Shown piece by piece: positions 34,960 through 47,500 of a stretch of 64,000 bases of DNA; within the stretch, counting starts at the first letter, position 1, and each line of letters starts with the position of its first letter. The translations under genes were made by a program, and so were the position numbers. The stretch is from NCBI GenBank assembly GCA_950097015.1, contig CATNEN010000039.1:2203501-2267500 (forward strand). The letters run 5' to 3'. Source of the stretch: Macrostomum hystrix. Lineage: Eukaryota > Platyhelminthes > Macrostomidae. The notes below the pieces were generated by a model. It was not told the origin of the DNA. It worked only from the letters and a program-made list of their open reading frames with translations, and did no database searches.

Positions 34960-35141
34960 ATTCAGTGTCCTAATAAGCTGATAAACAATTAACTAATCGG
35001 CGTGCATGGGTGCATTACGGTATATATGGCGTGCATTACGGTATATTTGGCGTACATATGGTTACATTTGGCGTACATAGGTAGCCTGCCCGAATTTCAT
35101 TCCAGCGTACACATGCCACCTTCCTGACTATGGTATTTATG

Positions 35142-36400
35142 AAACTATGTTTTATTAAAACTGAATGAAAAAGTAACACATTTAAACACTTAATAGGCCA
35201 TAGGGCCTATCATTGCTGATTAATTGACCAATGCCCAACACTGGTCTAGGTGGTCCTTAGACTCCATAGGCCTATTCCTTTACTCCAAAGATTACTCCAA
35301 ATCTGTAGAGAACAATTATCAAAGGCTATTTTCGGATGCAGCCAGGTGCACTTAAATATACTAGGCTAGGCCTACTCTATGGTCTGGACATTCATATAAA
35401 TAAAATAATTAGGCTACCAATACATCATTAACTCAATATTTAGTAGGTGAATAATTCTACTATATTTTTCCTTTTAAATTTATGAGAACAAGTGAACAAA
35501 TTTAATATTTTTTTGAATGCACCAAAGAAGAAAAATATACATATATGAGTTATTCATATTATTAAGTAGAAAAAGTGTCTTACCGCTCGGACACTCACAT
35601 GCTACCATAGAGTTAACAACTCTAATTTATGTGTTATACTGGTTAAATATTGTTGAAGTTAAATAATAAGAAAGAGCCCTCCAACAAATAAAATAGATGA
35701 ACCATTAATAAAACTGTAGCTAGCTATGCGTGCACAACATTGCAAGTCTGCAAACATATATTAAAGTTATAAGATGGCTTAAGTAGAAAAATATGTGCTG
35801 ACGGTGGTTGGATGTTAGGCCTACTTAAATTTAAATTTTAACATTATAGTAAGCTACTTTATGCCCACGCTAAGTTCCATGAATGATTCTTTACGATAGG
35901 TGAACCAGACATTAGCGCTAATGTCTAAGCACTAATTATCTGATGATTATCAGATTCACATATTGCTACAACTTTTTCTAAACTTCCATGACAAGTATTA
36001 CTTCTTGACATAATCATACATTCCTATTCACCAATTCTTAGAAAAAATGTTGAACATGAGGTTTTGCACATTGGGTCTGGAAATTGATATAACAAATTAG
36101 GTAAAGTAAATATATTCTCTCTGTGATTCTTTTTCCTATAAATTAATTATGAGTTTTGTTTTAGAACCTTAAAAATATTTGATGCTGACATATTGATAAC
36201 ATGTCTGAAAGACATGGGCGTAAGTGTGCTACCTAGTCTAACAGGCTATAAAGGGTGCCTAATAGTTCTGCGCTGTATTTCTGGCCATTAATGCTAACAT
36301 TTAGTGAAATCGAGTGTATTTTTTCTGAGAACTTCTATCACGCAGATAGATCTAGCGATGGACTGCACTAGTATAGTTAAGGACCCGTTATACTATTGAG
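35142..36400. other. AT-rich sequence without recognisable features
   Basis: I find no gene, tandem repeat or inverted-terminal element here. Confidence 0.45.
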
Positions 36401-36409
36401 CTTGTACTC

Positions 36410-37185
36410 GTAGCCCTTGGATATGGTTGCTGTTGCGGGTTGTTGCTGACCACCAATGTATAGCGAGCACGAAGTTAAGGTCCTGGCAGATATAGTCAAC
36501 GAGGCGCTGAAAGGCCTGGGCGGCGTTCTTAAGCCCGATCGAACGGCATTCGCAGGAACTCGAAGAGGCCGAACGGGATGATGGCGGTGGTCTTGGGGCA
36601 ACGTCGTCGTCTTCTTCTTCTCTCTTTTTGTCGCCTTGCGGCGCAGTGACCGGTTATGCAGAAGTCATGCTACGCTATTGCTATTAATATTTCCTGCGAG
36701 TTTTTCGGTTTTCTGGCTAGATTCGTTTGTGCTTTATGATGACCATGTTGTTCGGATTTTGCACTCTTCGTCGTCATCTTCGTTATTGGTGACGGGGAAC
36801 CTTTAATAGAACCACGCACCAGGTCAATCTTGGAGAAGTGCGCTAAGAAATCCTGGATGTGTGGCCACCGGCTAGCGGTTGGGCACCGTGACGCCGTTAA
36901 GCCGTCTGAAATCCCCGCAGGGCCGCCTGCAGCCTCCGTAGGACTTGGGCACTGCACCACGTGCATCGGCGAGGACCATGGGCTGCTGGACGGGGCACGA
37001 TGCTGAGCTTCTCCAGGAGCCGGAACTCATCCATGGCCACCACGCCAGATTGTCAGGGGGCAGGCGGCGCGGGCCGCCATCTGGTAAGGAATCTAGGCCA
37101 TCCAATCCCTTAATTGTACAACTTAACTGTGAGCCAGAAGTTTCAGCGGATGTCCTCGCCTGCTTGAACGCACAACACTCCAAGA
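36410..37185 (-). pseudogene. Ty3/gypsy reverse-transcriptase fragment
   Basis: In three frames on the minus strand, reading downward: VPKSYGGCRRPCGDFRRLNG and VTVPNR (37,050-36,890), HIQDFLAHFSKIDLVRG (36,860-36,790), then IIPFGLFEFLRMPFGLKNAA and QAFQRL (36,590-36,500). These are consecutive blocks of gypsy RT. A roughly 180-bp insert separates the second and third blocks, and the catalytic YxDD block is lost. No LTRs seen. Confidence 0.75.
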
Positions 37186-37334
37186 AAATCTACGAACAAA
37201 GCTGCTGAGCTCGGTGAACAAAATGTGACTTCAGCAATTGTGAAAATACTATGATAATTCGTGGCTGATTATGTTTTAATTCTTAGATGATCATAGCTGC
37301 ATGATCTTAGCTGACGCTAAGCTTTCTCGAATGA

Positions 37335-37615
37335 GGTTGTAGCCTAGTGGTTAGATCGAGCGCGATCGGATTCATGACTTAAGTTCGATTCCCGACTCCA
37401 ATGGAACAATTTGTGTCCTTTAGCAAGACACTAAACTCTGCATTGCTTTAGTCCATGCACCCAGCTGTTAAATGGTTACCAGCATTTGCAAGGTTAATTG
37501 AGGGTGGGTGTGACGGATCCCCCCAGTCCATGGACTAAACAGCTTTGCGCCGCGCATAGCTGCGGCTGTGCCGTCGGCTGCACATCTGGCCCAGCTTAAT
37601 TCAATTAATTTCAGA
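37335..37615 (+). mobile_element. tRNA-derived SINE, family B
   Basis: Head with A box (GTAGCCTAGTGGTTAGA) and B box (AAGTTCGATTCCCGACTCC). The body has GTGTCCTTTAGCAAGACAC and CCCAGTCCATGGACT. The same family occurs at 60664 and as a split copy around 63330. Confidence 0.75.
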
Positions 37616-38572
37616 AATGTGACAGCTATCGTGTGCAGTTTTTCATGAGAAAATTTGATGATATGATCAGAACAACTGAAGTGAATTAAGGCGATTATCT
37701 CAATTGGAATAAAGGTCTGCAGGCTGGTTAATTTCGATTGCAGAAAGCTTTAACTCAAAATCTAGAGACATAATGAATATTTTTATTATATTTGTATCGT
37801 ATGCATATAATAACTCTAGTTTTCCAAGGAAATGCTATTCATAAACACGAGAGGCAGCAAAACGCAATTTTTGGTAAATTTAATTGCGAATACTATCGTG
37901 TCTTTAAGAGTTTTCAATAAACTCCTTATAAATACTAAATATCAAAGTATATACTTTTATGCAACATTTACTATATGTAAAGTATATAACTTGTTATAAT
38001 TGTCTTTCTCCAATGACCTCATTTCACCTTTCACCTTTGATTTCACCGAAAGAACCCGACGTAGTTTGAGTTTTTTTATGCTGCAGATTCGAAAAAATCG
38101 AAAAACTATTTGGAGGTGTGGTGTTTCTTATCTTTTTAGACACAACTTTTAGACCTCTTAAGCTGATATTCTAGAGAAACCCGTTTTTTTCTGGCATCAT
38201 TCTTAAAGTAAAAAGACAAACATTTTAATCATTGAATGCTCAGGCCTCAGAGTGGACTGTAGATCGAGAACTCGATAGATCTAAGCTATTAATTTCAAAG
38301 ATATTTGTCTATTTTTTTAAATATCATTCTACCTTTAGTACATTTACTTCTAACGAAGGCATACAATCCACGGTCGATAGCTCTATATATGTAGCTGTAG
38401 CATGCTTAGGGGGGAGACTAGCTAGCCAGTATGTCCATATATCATTAGTTGCCCCACATTGGCTTTACTTTTTCTTGCAAGTGCTCATAAAAGAATTTTC
38501 GTAGAGACTCAAATTTAAACTTTGTGTATGGATTTTTGACTTGGTTTTAATTGGTAGTCATCAATACACAGA
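37616..38572. other. AT-rich sequence upstream of CNK
   Basis: No gene supported. An open frame at 38232-38504 has no recognisable features. The CNK promoter probably lies here, but no clear motif is visible. Confidence 0.35.
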
Positions 38573-41500
38573 ATGAATGGAATGTTTCAACCAGATATGC
38601 GGCTGTGGCCAAAGATGGTTGTAATCAATTGGATCAAAGGTAAGAATAAAGGATAATAGTAAGGGATATTGTTGATTACTCACGATATATTATTTTGACT
38701 GCCAATTCAGTTGCTTTTTTCTTGTTGAAACCTAAATGATTTGCTTGTAACTCCTAACTAGGCCTAGTATTCAGTAATTATAATTATTAGCTAGTTATGT
38801 TTTTTATAATTTTTGTAATAGCTAGTTTATTAAAAATGAAGGCCCAAAAATTCAGACAATCTAATAGCATTTTATATTGCATACTAATAATTCACACTAA
38901 ATAGCTATATAAGATCTGCTTATCAAAAGTTATGAGGGGTGTCTAAAAAGTCTTAGGACTTTTCACATAACTCTTTTCAACAGCTAGCAAGAGTAACAAC
39001 AACAAATTTATTTTATAGTGGCTTTATTTACAAATGACACAGTTAAAGAATTTTGAAAATATCACTAACTATTCAAAAGTGATATGCCTCCTTAACTGCA
39101 GTTGGGTACTGCACTCAATACATTAACAAGAACACAGAGGCTGCATATGGAGTGACAGGAAACAGAAGGTCAGCTGTCTTTCAAAAAAGTTCAAACGTCG
39201 TTCTCAGTGGCAACTGAGACCTTCTCAACATAGTCACCCTTCAGTTGGATGCACTTCTTCCACTGGGTAAGCATGTCATCAATGGCATCTGCATATGCCT
39301 GTCTTGGCATTTTGTGGACAAGAACCCATTGCACTTCTTGCTCAAGGCAGTCATGGTTGGCATGAACTCTGCCCCTTAGAAGCTGCTTGAGCTTCGGGAT
39401 TTGGGAAGATGGCGAAATCAGCTGGTGCCAGGTCCAGTGAATATGGTAGGTGAGGCAGGAGGTTGAATAGTATTATTTTATTGCTTCGAGAGTCTTTTGT
39501 GCAGTGTGGGCCAAGCATTGTCATGATGAAGGAGCCTTGGCTTCACTGGAGTTCTCCACTTGTTTGGGATATCCTTCTTCAGCTTCTTCAGCGAATCAAT
39601 GTAGCAGTCCAAATTGGCAGTGAATTTTGGCTCCAGGAAGTCAATTGTCAGTGGCCCATGACAGTCAAAAAATAGCAACAGCATCACCTTCTGGAAATGG
39701 GTCTCGCATTGAGCCTTGATAGGCGGGTTAGAACCTTTCATTGTCCACACCTTGGACTCCTCCTTAGTCGAAGGGTCGAAGTTGGGGACCCAAGTTTCAT
39801 CTCCAGTGACCACCAAAGAATGGGAAGAGCTCCATCCTCCATGTTGATCAACCAGCGTCAGATTGCCTTCGCAGGTCTGCTCTCGCTGCATCTTCATGTC
39901 AGGGGTAAGAATCCTTGGAACCCGCCGAGCACTCAGCTTGACCAGATCCATTTTTTCATGCAGAGATGGACAGTCGACTTTGGTGTGTCCAAATAGTCAG
40001 TGATCTTGCGGATTGTCAGTCAAGCATCAGTTTCAATAAGGTCAAGGATTCGATCACCCAGAGCTTTGGAAGCAGATGCTGGAGATTGTCCAGATCTAGG
40101 CAAATCAGCCACATCCCTACACCCCAGCTCAAACTCTTCAATTGAGCAGTACACTGTGCTCCTGGATACTGCTTCAGGCCCATGAATTGTGCTCAGCTGT
40201 GTCAGAATTTCAGCACCATTCAACCTCATTTGCCAGAGGGTGTAGGCCAAGCAATGCTGTGCTGTCTTTGAGTGGACATCCATGGATCCACAGATCAAGA
40301 AAAAATTCTGGCAAGCACTTAGCAACAAAGGCTTCAGCTTGCTCTGCATCGCAAAATGAGTCTTCTTAGTGGCTGTTTCATAGTGCCACACAAGCAGAAG
40401 CAAATGAACATTTTACCATAGATACAGAAAGTCATGACATGGCAAATGTCATCACACTAGAGATTTTGCGCACAAGTTTAAATTTGGTTCATTTCTGTGA
40501 GATTTCAAAATTGTAGTTCAGTTCGAGTTCCTGTTCATGAACGTATTGAGATGCAGTACCCAACTGCAGTTAAGGAGGCATAACATTTGAATAGATAGTG
40601 ATATTTTCAAAATAATTTAACTGTGTCATTTGTAAATAAAGCCGCTATAAAATAATTTTTTTGTTGTTACTCTTGCTAGCTGTTGAAAAGAGTTATGTGA
40701 AAAAGTCCGAAGACTTTTCGGACACCCCTCGTATAATGTGAATATATCAACTTTAGGAGTATTAGCTTTGCCTAGGGCTTGAGAACTAAAAAAGATTTAG
40801 ATAGCTGCCTAAATTATTGTTTTAAATTATGTTTATTAGGTAAGGTTTATTCTGGCTTTAAAAAGTCATTGATAATTATTATTGTTGTGTTAGCCTATTA
40901 TTTCTACCTGGTATTTTTTTGTCATAGTACTTATGGTTCAAGTTACATTTAGTAAAAAATTGTTTTATGGTCACAGTTTTTTTCCTTTTTAGCTATATTA
41001 GCTATCTTGAATATATTAGCTTTATTAATTTTAGTTATCAGCTATATATTGTCCACTGTTTTTATTTAAAAGGACCATTAAAGTTATAGGCCCTTAAAAG
41101 GTTGCTAGTGTTAAAATAGTTTTCTTATCTTTTTTATTTACCTGTATATGCATTCAATAATAAAAGGCTAAGATTAAAAATGGACAGGAAAGGCTAGGAT
41201 TGGATAGGTATCTGGGTGAGGCTGGTAAGGCATTCTGGGGTGGACTGTTAGGGGGAGGTTGGGGGTGGACAGGTATGTGAGGCTAGAGATGGACAGGTAG
41301 GTGAGCCTGGGAATGGACAGGTAGGTGAGGCTGGGAATGGACAGGTAGGTGAGGCTGGGAATGGGCAGGTAGGTGAGGCTGGGAATGGACAGGTAGGTGA
41401 GGCTGGGAATGGACAGGTAGGTGAGGCTAGGAATTGGCAGGTAGGTGAGCCTGGGAATGGACAGGTAGGTGAGGCAGGGAATGGACAGGTAGGTGAGGCT

Positions 41501-44500
41501 GGAAATGGACAGGTAGGTGAGGCTGGGAATGGGCAGGTAGGTGAGACTGGGAATGGACAGGTAGGTGAGGCTGGGAATGGACAGGTAGGTGAGGCAGGGA
41601 ATGGACAGGTATGTGAGGCTAGGGGTGGACAGGTAGGTGGGGCTAGGAATGGACAGGTAGGTGAGACTGGGAATGGACAGGTAGGTGAGGATGGGAATGG
41701 ACAGGTAGGTGAGGCTGGGAATGGACAGTTAGGTGAGACTGGGAATGGACAGGTAGGTGAGGCTGGGAATGGACAGGTAGATGAGGCTAGCGATGGACAG
41801 TTATGTGTGTCTGGAAACTTATTTGCATGGGTTGCATGGAAAGATAGGTGCCGAGTAAAATGTTTAGCATTCTAAGGCTTGCCTCCTGAACTAAGCTTCA
41901 ATTTTGTGTGAATCAGACACCATAATATAGAACTGTTTTGTTATGTAGGTCTCGATCCCACCCTAGCGGACTACCTGCACATATTCATGGAAAATGAAAT
42001 TTCTGGCGAGCGTCTATTAAACATGACCCACGATGACCTGGTCCGCATCGGCGTTGACAAGGTTGGGCCGCAGGCCATTCTATTAGAAGCTGTGGACGCT
42101 GTTAAGCGGCTGGTAATCCAAATGAAATCTAGAAGTTTAATTACTTTGATTCTCCTAAACCTATAATTAATACATTGAAATCTACCCACAGAACTCATCC
42201 TACATGGAGGCTGACACTCTGCAGCTGCACATCTATCAGCTGTCTGTGGCCGCCAACTGTCTGGTGCAGAATATTCAGGTAGGGAGAGCGGACAGAGTGG
42301 GACCGGAGTGGGTAGGAAAATCGGATTAAGGAAAAGGGAGACAGTACGAAAATTGGAACATATACCTTGAACTAGAAAGAATAAAAAGTGAGATCTGGGG
42401 GTGAGTGGCAGAGTGGTTAACGGGTGTGAGATCTGGGGGTGAGTGGCAGAGTGGTTAACGGGTGTGAGATCTGGGGGTGAGTGGCAGAGTGGTTAACGGG
42501 TGTGAGATCTGGGGGTGAGTGGCAGAGTGGTTAACGGGTTTGCCTCTCGCACCAAGGTTTCTGAGCTCGATTCCGCGGTGAGGCCACATTCATTTGGGGC
42601 GCAGCCGCGGAGAGAAGGCTTGGGGGTTGTCGTGAAATTTACACCCTTAAGGGCCAACTATCCTCCAAGGCTCGGTGACAGTGTACACTGCCTGACAATG
42701 AGAAAGTCAGGGCAGATGTACAAACCTGTGTGAGCGTGTGCCTGTGAACGGTATCTGTGTGCGTGTGTGCTCAGGAGTCAATGAAAGGGGCAGAATTGCC
42801 TCCTCGCTGGCTGCGGGTCTAGTGTAACAAAATGATGTACCACTGCCCGCAGCCCTCCAGCAATTATTATTATGATTATTTTTATTAATGACAAAAATAA
42901 AGATATTAGAGATGGGATGAAGCAGATAGAGAAGGCCAACGATACGACTATAATTGTTACTTGTTGTTAGTCCTGCAAGTTTTTCCCATGGTTTCACCGC
43001 CCCACCCCTAGGCCTACATCACCCTGATCAACCAGATCGACTCCAACCCCATGGAGCGGGCACTCTACGAGCACGACAAGGGTCGCTATCAGCTGGACTT
43101 TTTCACCGCCCTCGTTGAACTGGTCGAATCGGCCAAGGAGGCCGTCTGCTGGCTCTGCCGGGTGCCGTTCTACAGCTCCTTGGATACGGAATCTACTAGG
43201 CTGCTGCACAGCATTCAGCAGTCTGTTGGCAACATTGTGTGCACTTTTCCCAGCTTCTCTGAGTCGCACCAGGGCAAAGCGCTGCAGGACATTAAAGAGC
43301 AGGTGGGTCAAGCCTTCTTTGCGCCCAAGTTTCCTAAATCCTCGGCTCTTGTTCCTCAGGCCTGCCTTCTCGCTTCTCCATGTCAGAGTCTGAAGCTGAC
43401 TACAACCTGCGAGAAGTACGTCACGGGCTTCAAGGACCCGCTGGCGGTCATGCCCTGCCAGCTGGAGTTGGTCCACATTAAGCGCAACCCGGGCGACAAC
43501 AAATGGGTGAGTAAAAGAGACATTGCTGAGCTATGGCCAGTTCTGCTGAAATTCTTTCACATGTTCAACAGCCTACGAACCATATCTCAATTTTTCTTAA
43601 GAATGTCTCTAGCTGGTAAAACTTACAATCACGAAACTCTCCTAACCCGAATTTGCACTAACCCGAAACTCCACTAACCCGAAACTCCATTAACCCGAAA
43701 CTCCACTAACCCAAAACTCCACTAACCCGAAACTCCATTAACCCGAAACTCCACGAACCCGAAACTCTACGAACCCGAAACTCCACGAGCCCGAAACTCC
43801 ACGAACCCGAAACTCCACTAACCCGAAACTCTACTAACCCGAAACTGCACTTACCCGAAACTCTACGAACCCGAAACTCCACGAACCCGAAACTCTACGA
43901 GCCCGAAACTCCATTAACCCGAAACTCCACTAACCCGAAACTGCACTTACCCGAAACTCTACGAACCCGAAACTCCACGAGCCCGAAACTCCACTAACCC
44001 GAAACTCCACTAACCCGAAACTCCACTAACCCGAAACTGCACTAACCCGAAACTGCACTAACCCGAAACTCCACAAACCCGAAACTCCCCTAACCCGAAA
44101 CTCCACGAATCCGTAACTCCATTAAACTGAAACTCCACGAACCCGAAACTGCACGAACCCGAAACTCCATTAACCCGAAACTCCACTAACCCGAAACTCC
44201 ACTAACCCGAAACTGCACTAACCCGAAACTCTACGAACCCGAAACTCCACGAACCCGAAACTCTACGAACCCGAAACTCCACGAACCCGAAACTCCACTA
44301 ACCCGAAACTCCACTAACCCGAAACTCCACTAACCCGAAACTCCATTAACCCGAAACTCCACTAACCCGAAACTCCACTAACCCGAAACTCCACGAACCC
44401 GAAACTCTACGGGTTTCGGGTTCGTAAAGAGTTTCGGGTTCGTAACCCGAAACTTACGAACTTACGAAAGCTTTTTCCCGAAGCTTTTGCCTGCTTTTAC

Positions 44501-47500
44501 AAATGAATTGTTGGCTTCGACAACAAAGGATTTGTTCGACTTCAAAGAAGAAGAAGAAGACGATAATGATGTCGGCGAGGAGTTGGAAAATTTGTGGAGC
44601 GAGCCGGATGAAGCTGCTGGCTTTGAGTTGCCATGCGAGTTCAGGCATAGCCCAGCCCTGATTGGCTGCTCAGCGCCTGGCAACTTTCAGAGCTGGCACA
44701 GAACTGAAACAACACTGTCTTGTGTGCGTGCTTAGAAACCTGTAGCGAATGAATTTGACAAAAACAGTAGCGTAATTCGTGATTTAGTGTGCTACGAATT
44801 ATCACCTAATTAGGTCGGCGCCTGTAGCGAATGAATTTGACAAAAAACAGTAGCGTAATTCGTGATTTAGTGTGCTACGAATTATCACCTAATTAGGTCG
44901 GCGCCTGTAGCGAATGAATTTGACAAAAAACAGTAGCGTAATTCGTGATTTAGTGTGCTACGAATTATCACCTAATTAGATCGGCGAAGTCAGCTGATTC
45001 AATTCGCGCTTTCAGATGTTCCAGCAGAATCTTGTCTACGCCTGACTATTTCCTGTGATTGTTTTCTTCCGGCCAGGTTATTGAAGGGCAAATTTTGGTT
45101 CATTTATACTGTAGAAACAGTAGAAAGACCTCGCTGTTTCCCCCTGGGGAAAGACCCCTACACGGGGGCTATTTCAAATGCTCGCTGCCTATTTCGTGAC
45201 AGCTCCCAAACCGAATGACCGATTTTTGTTTAAGTCCACCACATGGATCAAAATTTTGCAGTTGATAATTAAAATAATTTAGGAGTTGCAGAAAAATGTG
45301 TGTATTTTAAATACCCCCGTGATTTTCTTCTATTAAAATATCATTTATGACCTGCCGTTTGACAAAAAATCTACATGTGTAATATTTTCCACTTAACTAA
45401 ACTGTCGTCATCATTACAACTTCGGTCTCTGAAATAGTCATTGTTGCTTCGATCATTCAATCCGTCATTACAGCTACAGTTTGTTAATCGTCAATAATGC
45501 TTCGGTCATTAAATTATCCATCGCAGCTTCTGTCACTGCAGATTTAGTTATTCTAGTTGGTGCTGCAGGTTTGGTCATTCTAGTTGGTGCTGCAGGTTTG
45601 GTCATTCTAGTTGGTGCTGCAGGTTTGGTCATTTTGGTCAGCGTTGCAGCTTTAGTCTTTAAAATTACGTCATTGTAGCTGCAGTCATTGAATCTGTCTG
45701 CAGCTTCGGTCATTGTAGTCGTCATTGCAGTTTTGATCATTGCAGTCGTCATTGCAGTTTTTTTCATTGCAGCTTTGATAATCTTAGTCGGCATTGGCGG
45801 CTCTCTAGTCTTTGAATCCGTAATTTCAGATTTGGCCATTTAATGTCCGTAGTTTTAGTCATAACCATCATTGCAGATTTGGTCATTGAATTGTGTTTTT
45901 ACTCAATTCGCTAATTAATGAAATCCCTTGCACTACTCCACCAGGGGATCACACTGCTCACTCTGAATAACAGCTTGGCGACTCACGTGATCTCAGAGGT
46001 CAGCAACGAATCGGCCGTCACTGGCAACCAGATTCAGAAGGGAGACGAAGTGCTGGCAGTGGCTGATCAGCCGGTAGTGTGCCTGCCGCACCAGTGCGTG
46101 TCCAGCATCATTGAGCAGACGCCTGGCGCTCTGCAGCTCGTGCTCCGCAAGCGGCCCTGCTACTCGGAGTCGCGCCAGGGCAAGCGCAAGCCACGGCCGC
46201 CGCGCAGCAGCAAGCGTCGGAGTATTGGCGACTCCAAGAAGAAGACCCAGGCTGAAGCGGCCGCCGCGGGAGCCGCGGCAGCAGCTGGGCGCTCCGGCTT
46301 CGGTCCCGTGACGCTGGACAGGCACTTCATGGGCGCATCCGGGCAGCACATGGCTACGCATTTGGAGCACGATGAGTCTGTTCTCACTGTTTGTAAGTGA
46401 CGCGCTGTTTATATAGAAATATTCATTACTTTCTAGGCACACCATTTTGTGACAGCAGACCCCCCAAACCAGCGGGTTTCTGAATCTTGAATTCAGGTGT
46501 ACACAGATATCATACTTTCACTGTGCCTTGGAGGTTGACCTTAAGTAAATGGCCTTGAGTTACACAACAAGACCCCAAGCCTTCTTTCCGCGTCTGCGCC
46601 TCGAATGATTATGCCCGATCTCTGCCACTTGTCCTGCATAACAATCTATTTTTTCTTTTAGTTTTTAATTTGTACATCATTATCATGTTATTGTAGAACA
46701 TGCAGATAGTAGCAATCGATAGTAATTAAATAACAATAGTCGTATGAAAAACTAGTATGTTAGACTAGCTAATTTGCCCCCTTCAATAAGGGTTGCTGTT
46801 ATATAAGATTTTGCTACTGTACAATTTCATAAATAAGAAAAAACACGCATATTGGACATTGTTATGTGTACTTTAACCAGTATTTATCCTTTGTTCGTCA
46901 AGTTTCTTTGTGTAAAATTGGAGGCCATCTACTTGTGTTATTTCTCTTTAAGACTCAATTAAAGTTTTCAGCTTTGAATGTTGGCGCGGGCTTTGAATTT
47001 CAGAGCTGAGCCAGCGGCCGGATGCACGGCGGTCTGTCCTGACCGACTCACTTTCTTTGATGAGCTTAGCTTTTATTCACAAAGTCCCCGTATTCGTAAT
47101 CGATCGCGGTGAATTGGTGCCTTATTTTCATCGCTACCTGTTTGTTAATTATATCGAATTTCTAATCCTCAGGGGATGTACTTTCGCGCTTTTTAGAATC
47201 AGGTTAACGGTTTTGTGGTGCCTAGTATTTCTATGTTGTTATCACGACGACTAAAAACTGGTTAGTAAAAATTGGACTATTAATTATGTCTGAGCCCTTT
47301 GGCTCTCAAATGGCTTTGGGCGATGTGACGAAAATTTTTGCTGCTTTGTGATTTCCTTCGTACATGAAAGTGGAGCAATTTTATAGATTATTTTATTTTG
47401 CTACATTTTGGTTGCACTTTTGCATAGGATACTGTCAATGTGAGGATGGAGTCCACATGTATCCGTTATTCAGTCGATTCATGTTTCTACTTGTCTTTAT

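Larger units (their letters stand above)
33232..35133. mobile_element. hAT-like non-autonomous element, 8-bp target duplication TATTTATG, hosting two nested elements
   Basis: Termini CCATAGTCAGGAAGGTGGC (left) and the exact complement (right), with TATTTATG at 33224-33231 and 35134-35141. Subterminal motifs GGCGTACAT recur at both ends. Two smaller elements (33596-33876 and 34395-34959) lie inside, each with its own 8-bp duplication. I see no transposase. Confidence 0.8.

Noticed and set aside
36872-37208. A host gene at 36.9-37.2 kb
   Set aside because: The sequence matches consecutive blocks of Ty3/gypsy reverse transcriptase on the minus strand, broken by frameshifts.
43655-44410. Telomere-like repeat because of CTAACCC within the unit
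   Set aside because: The full unit is 16 bp with a CGAAACTC part and many variants. It is not the telomeric hexamer, and genes flank it on both sides.
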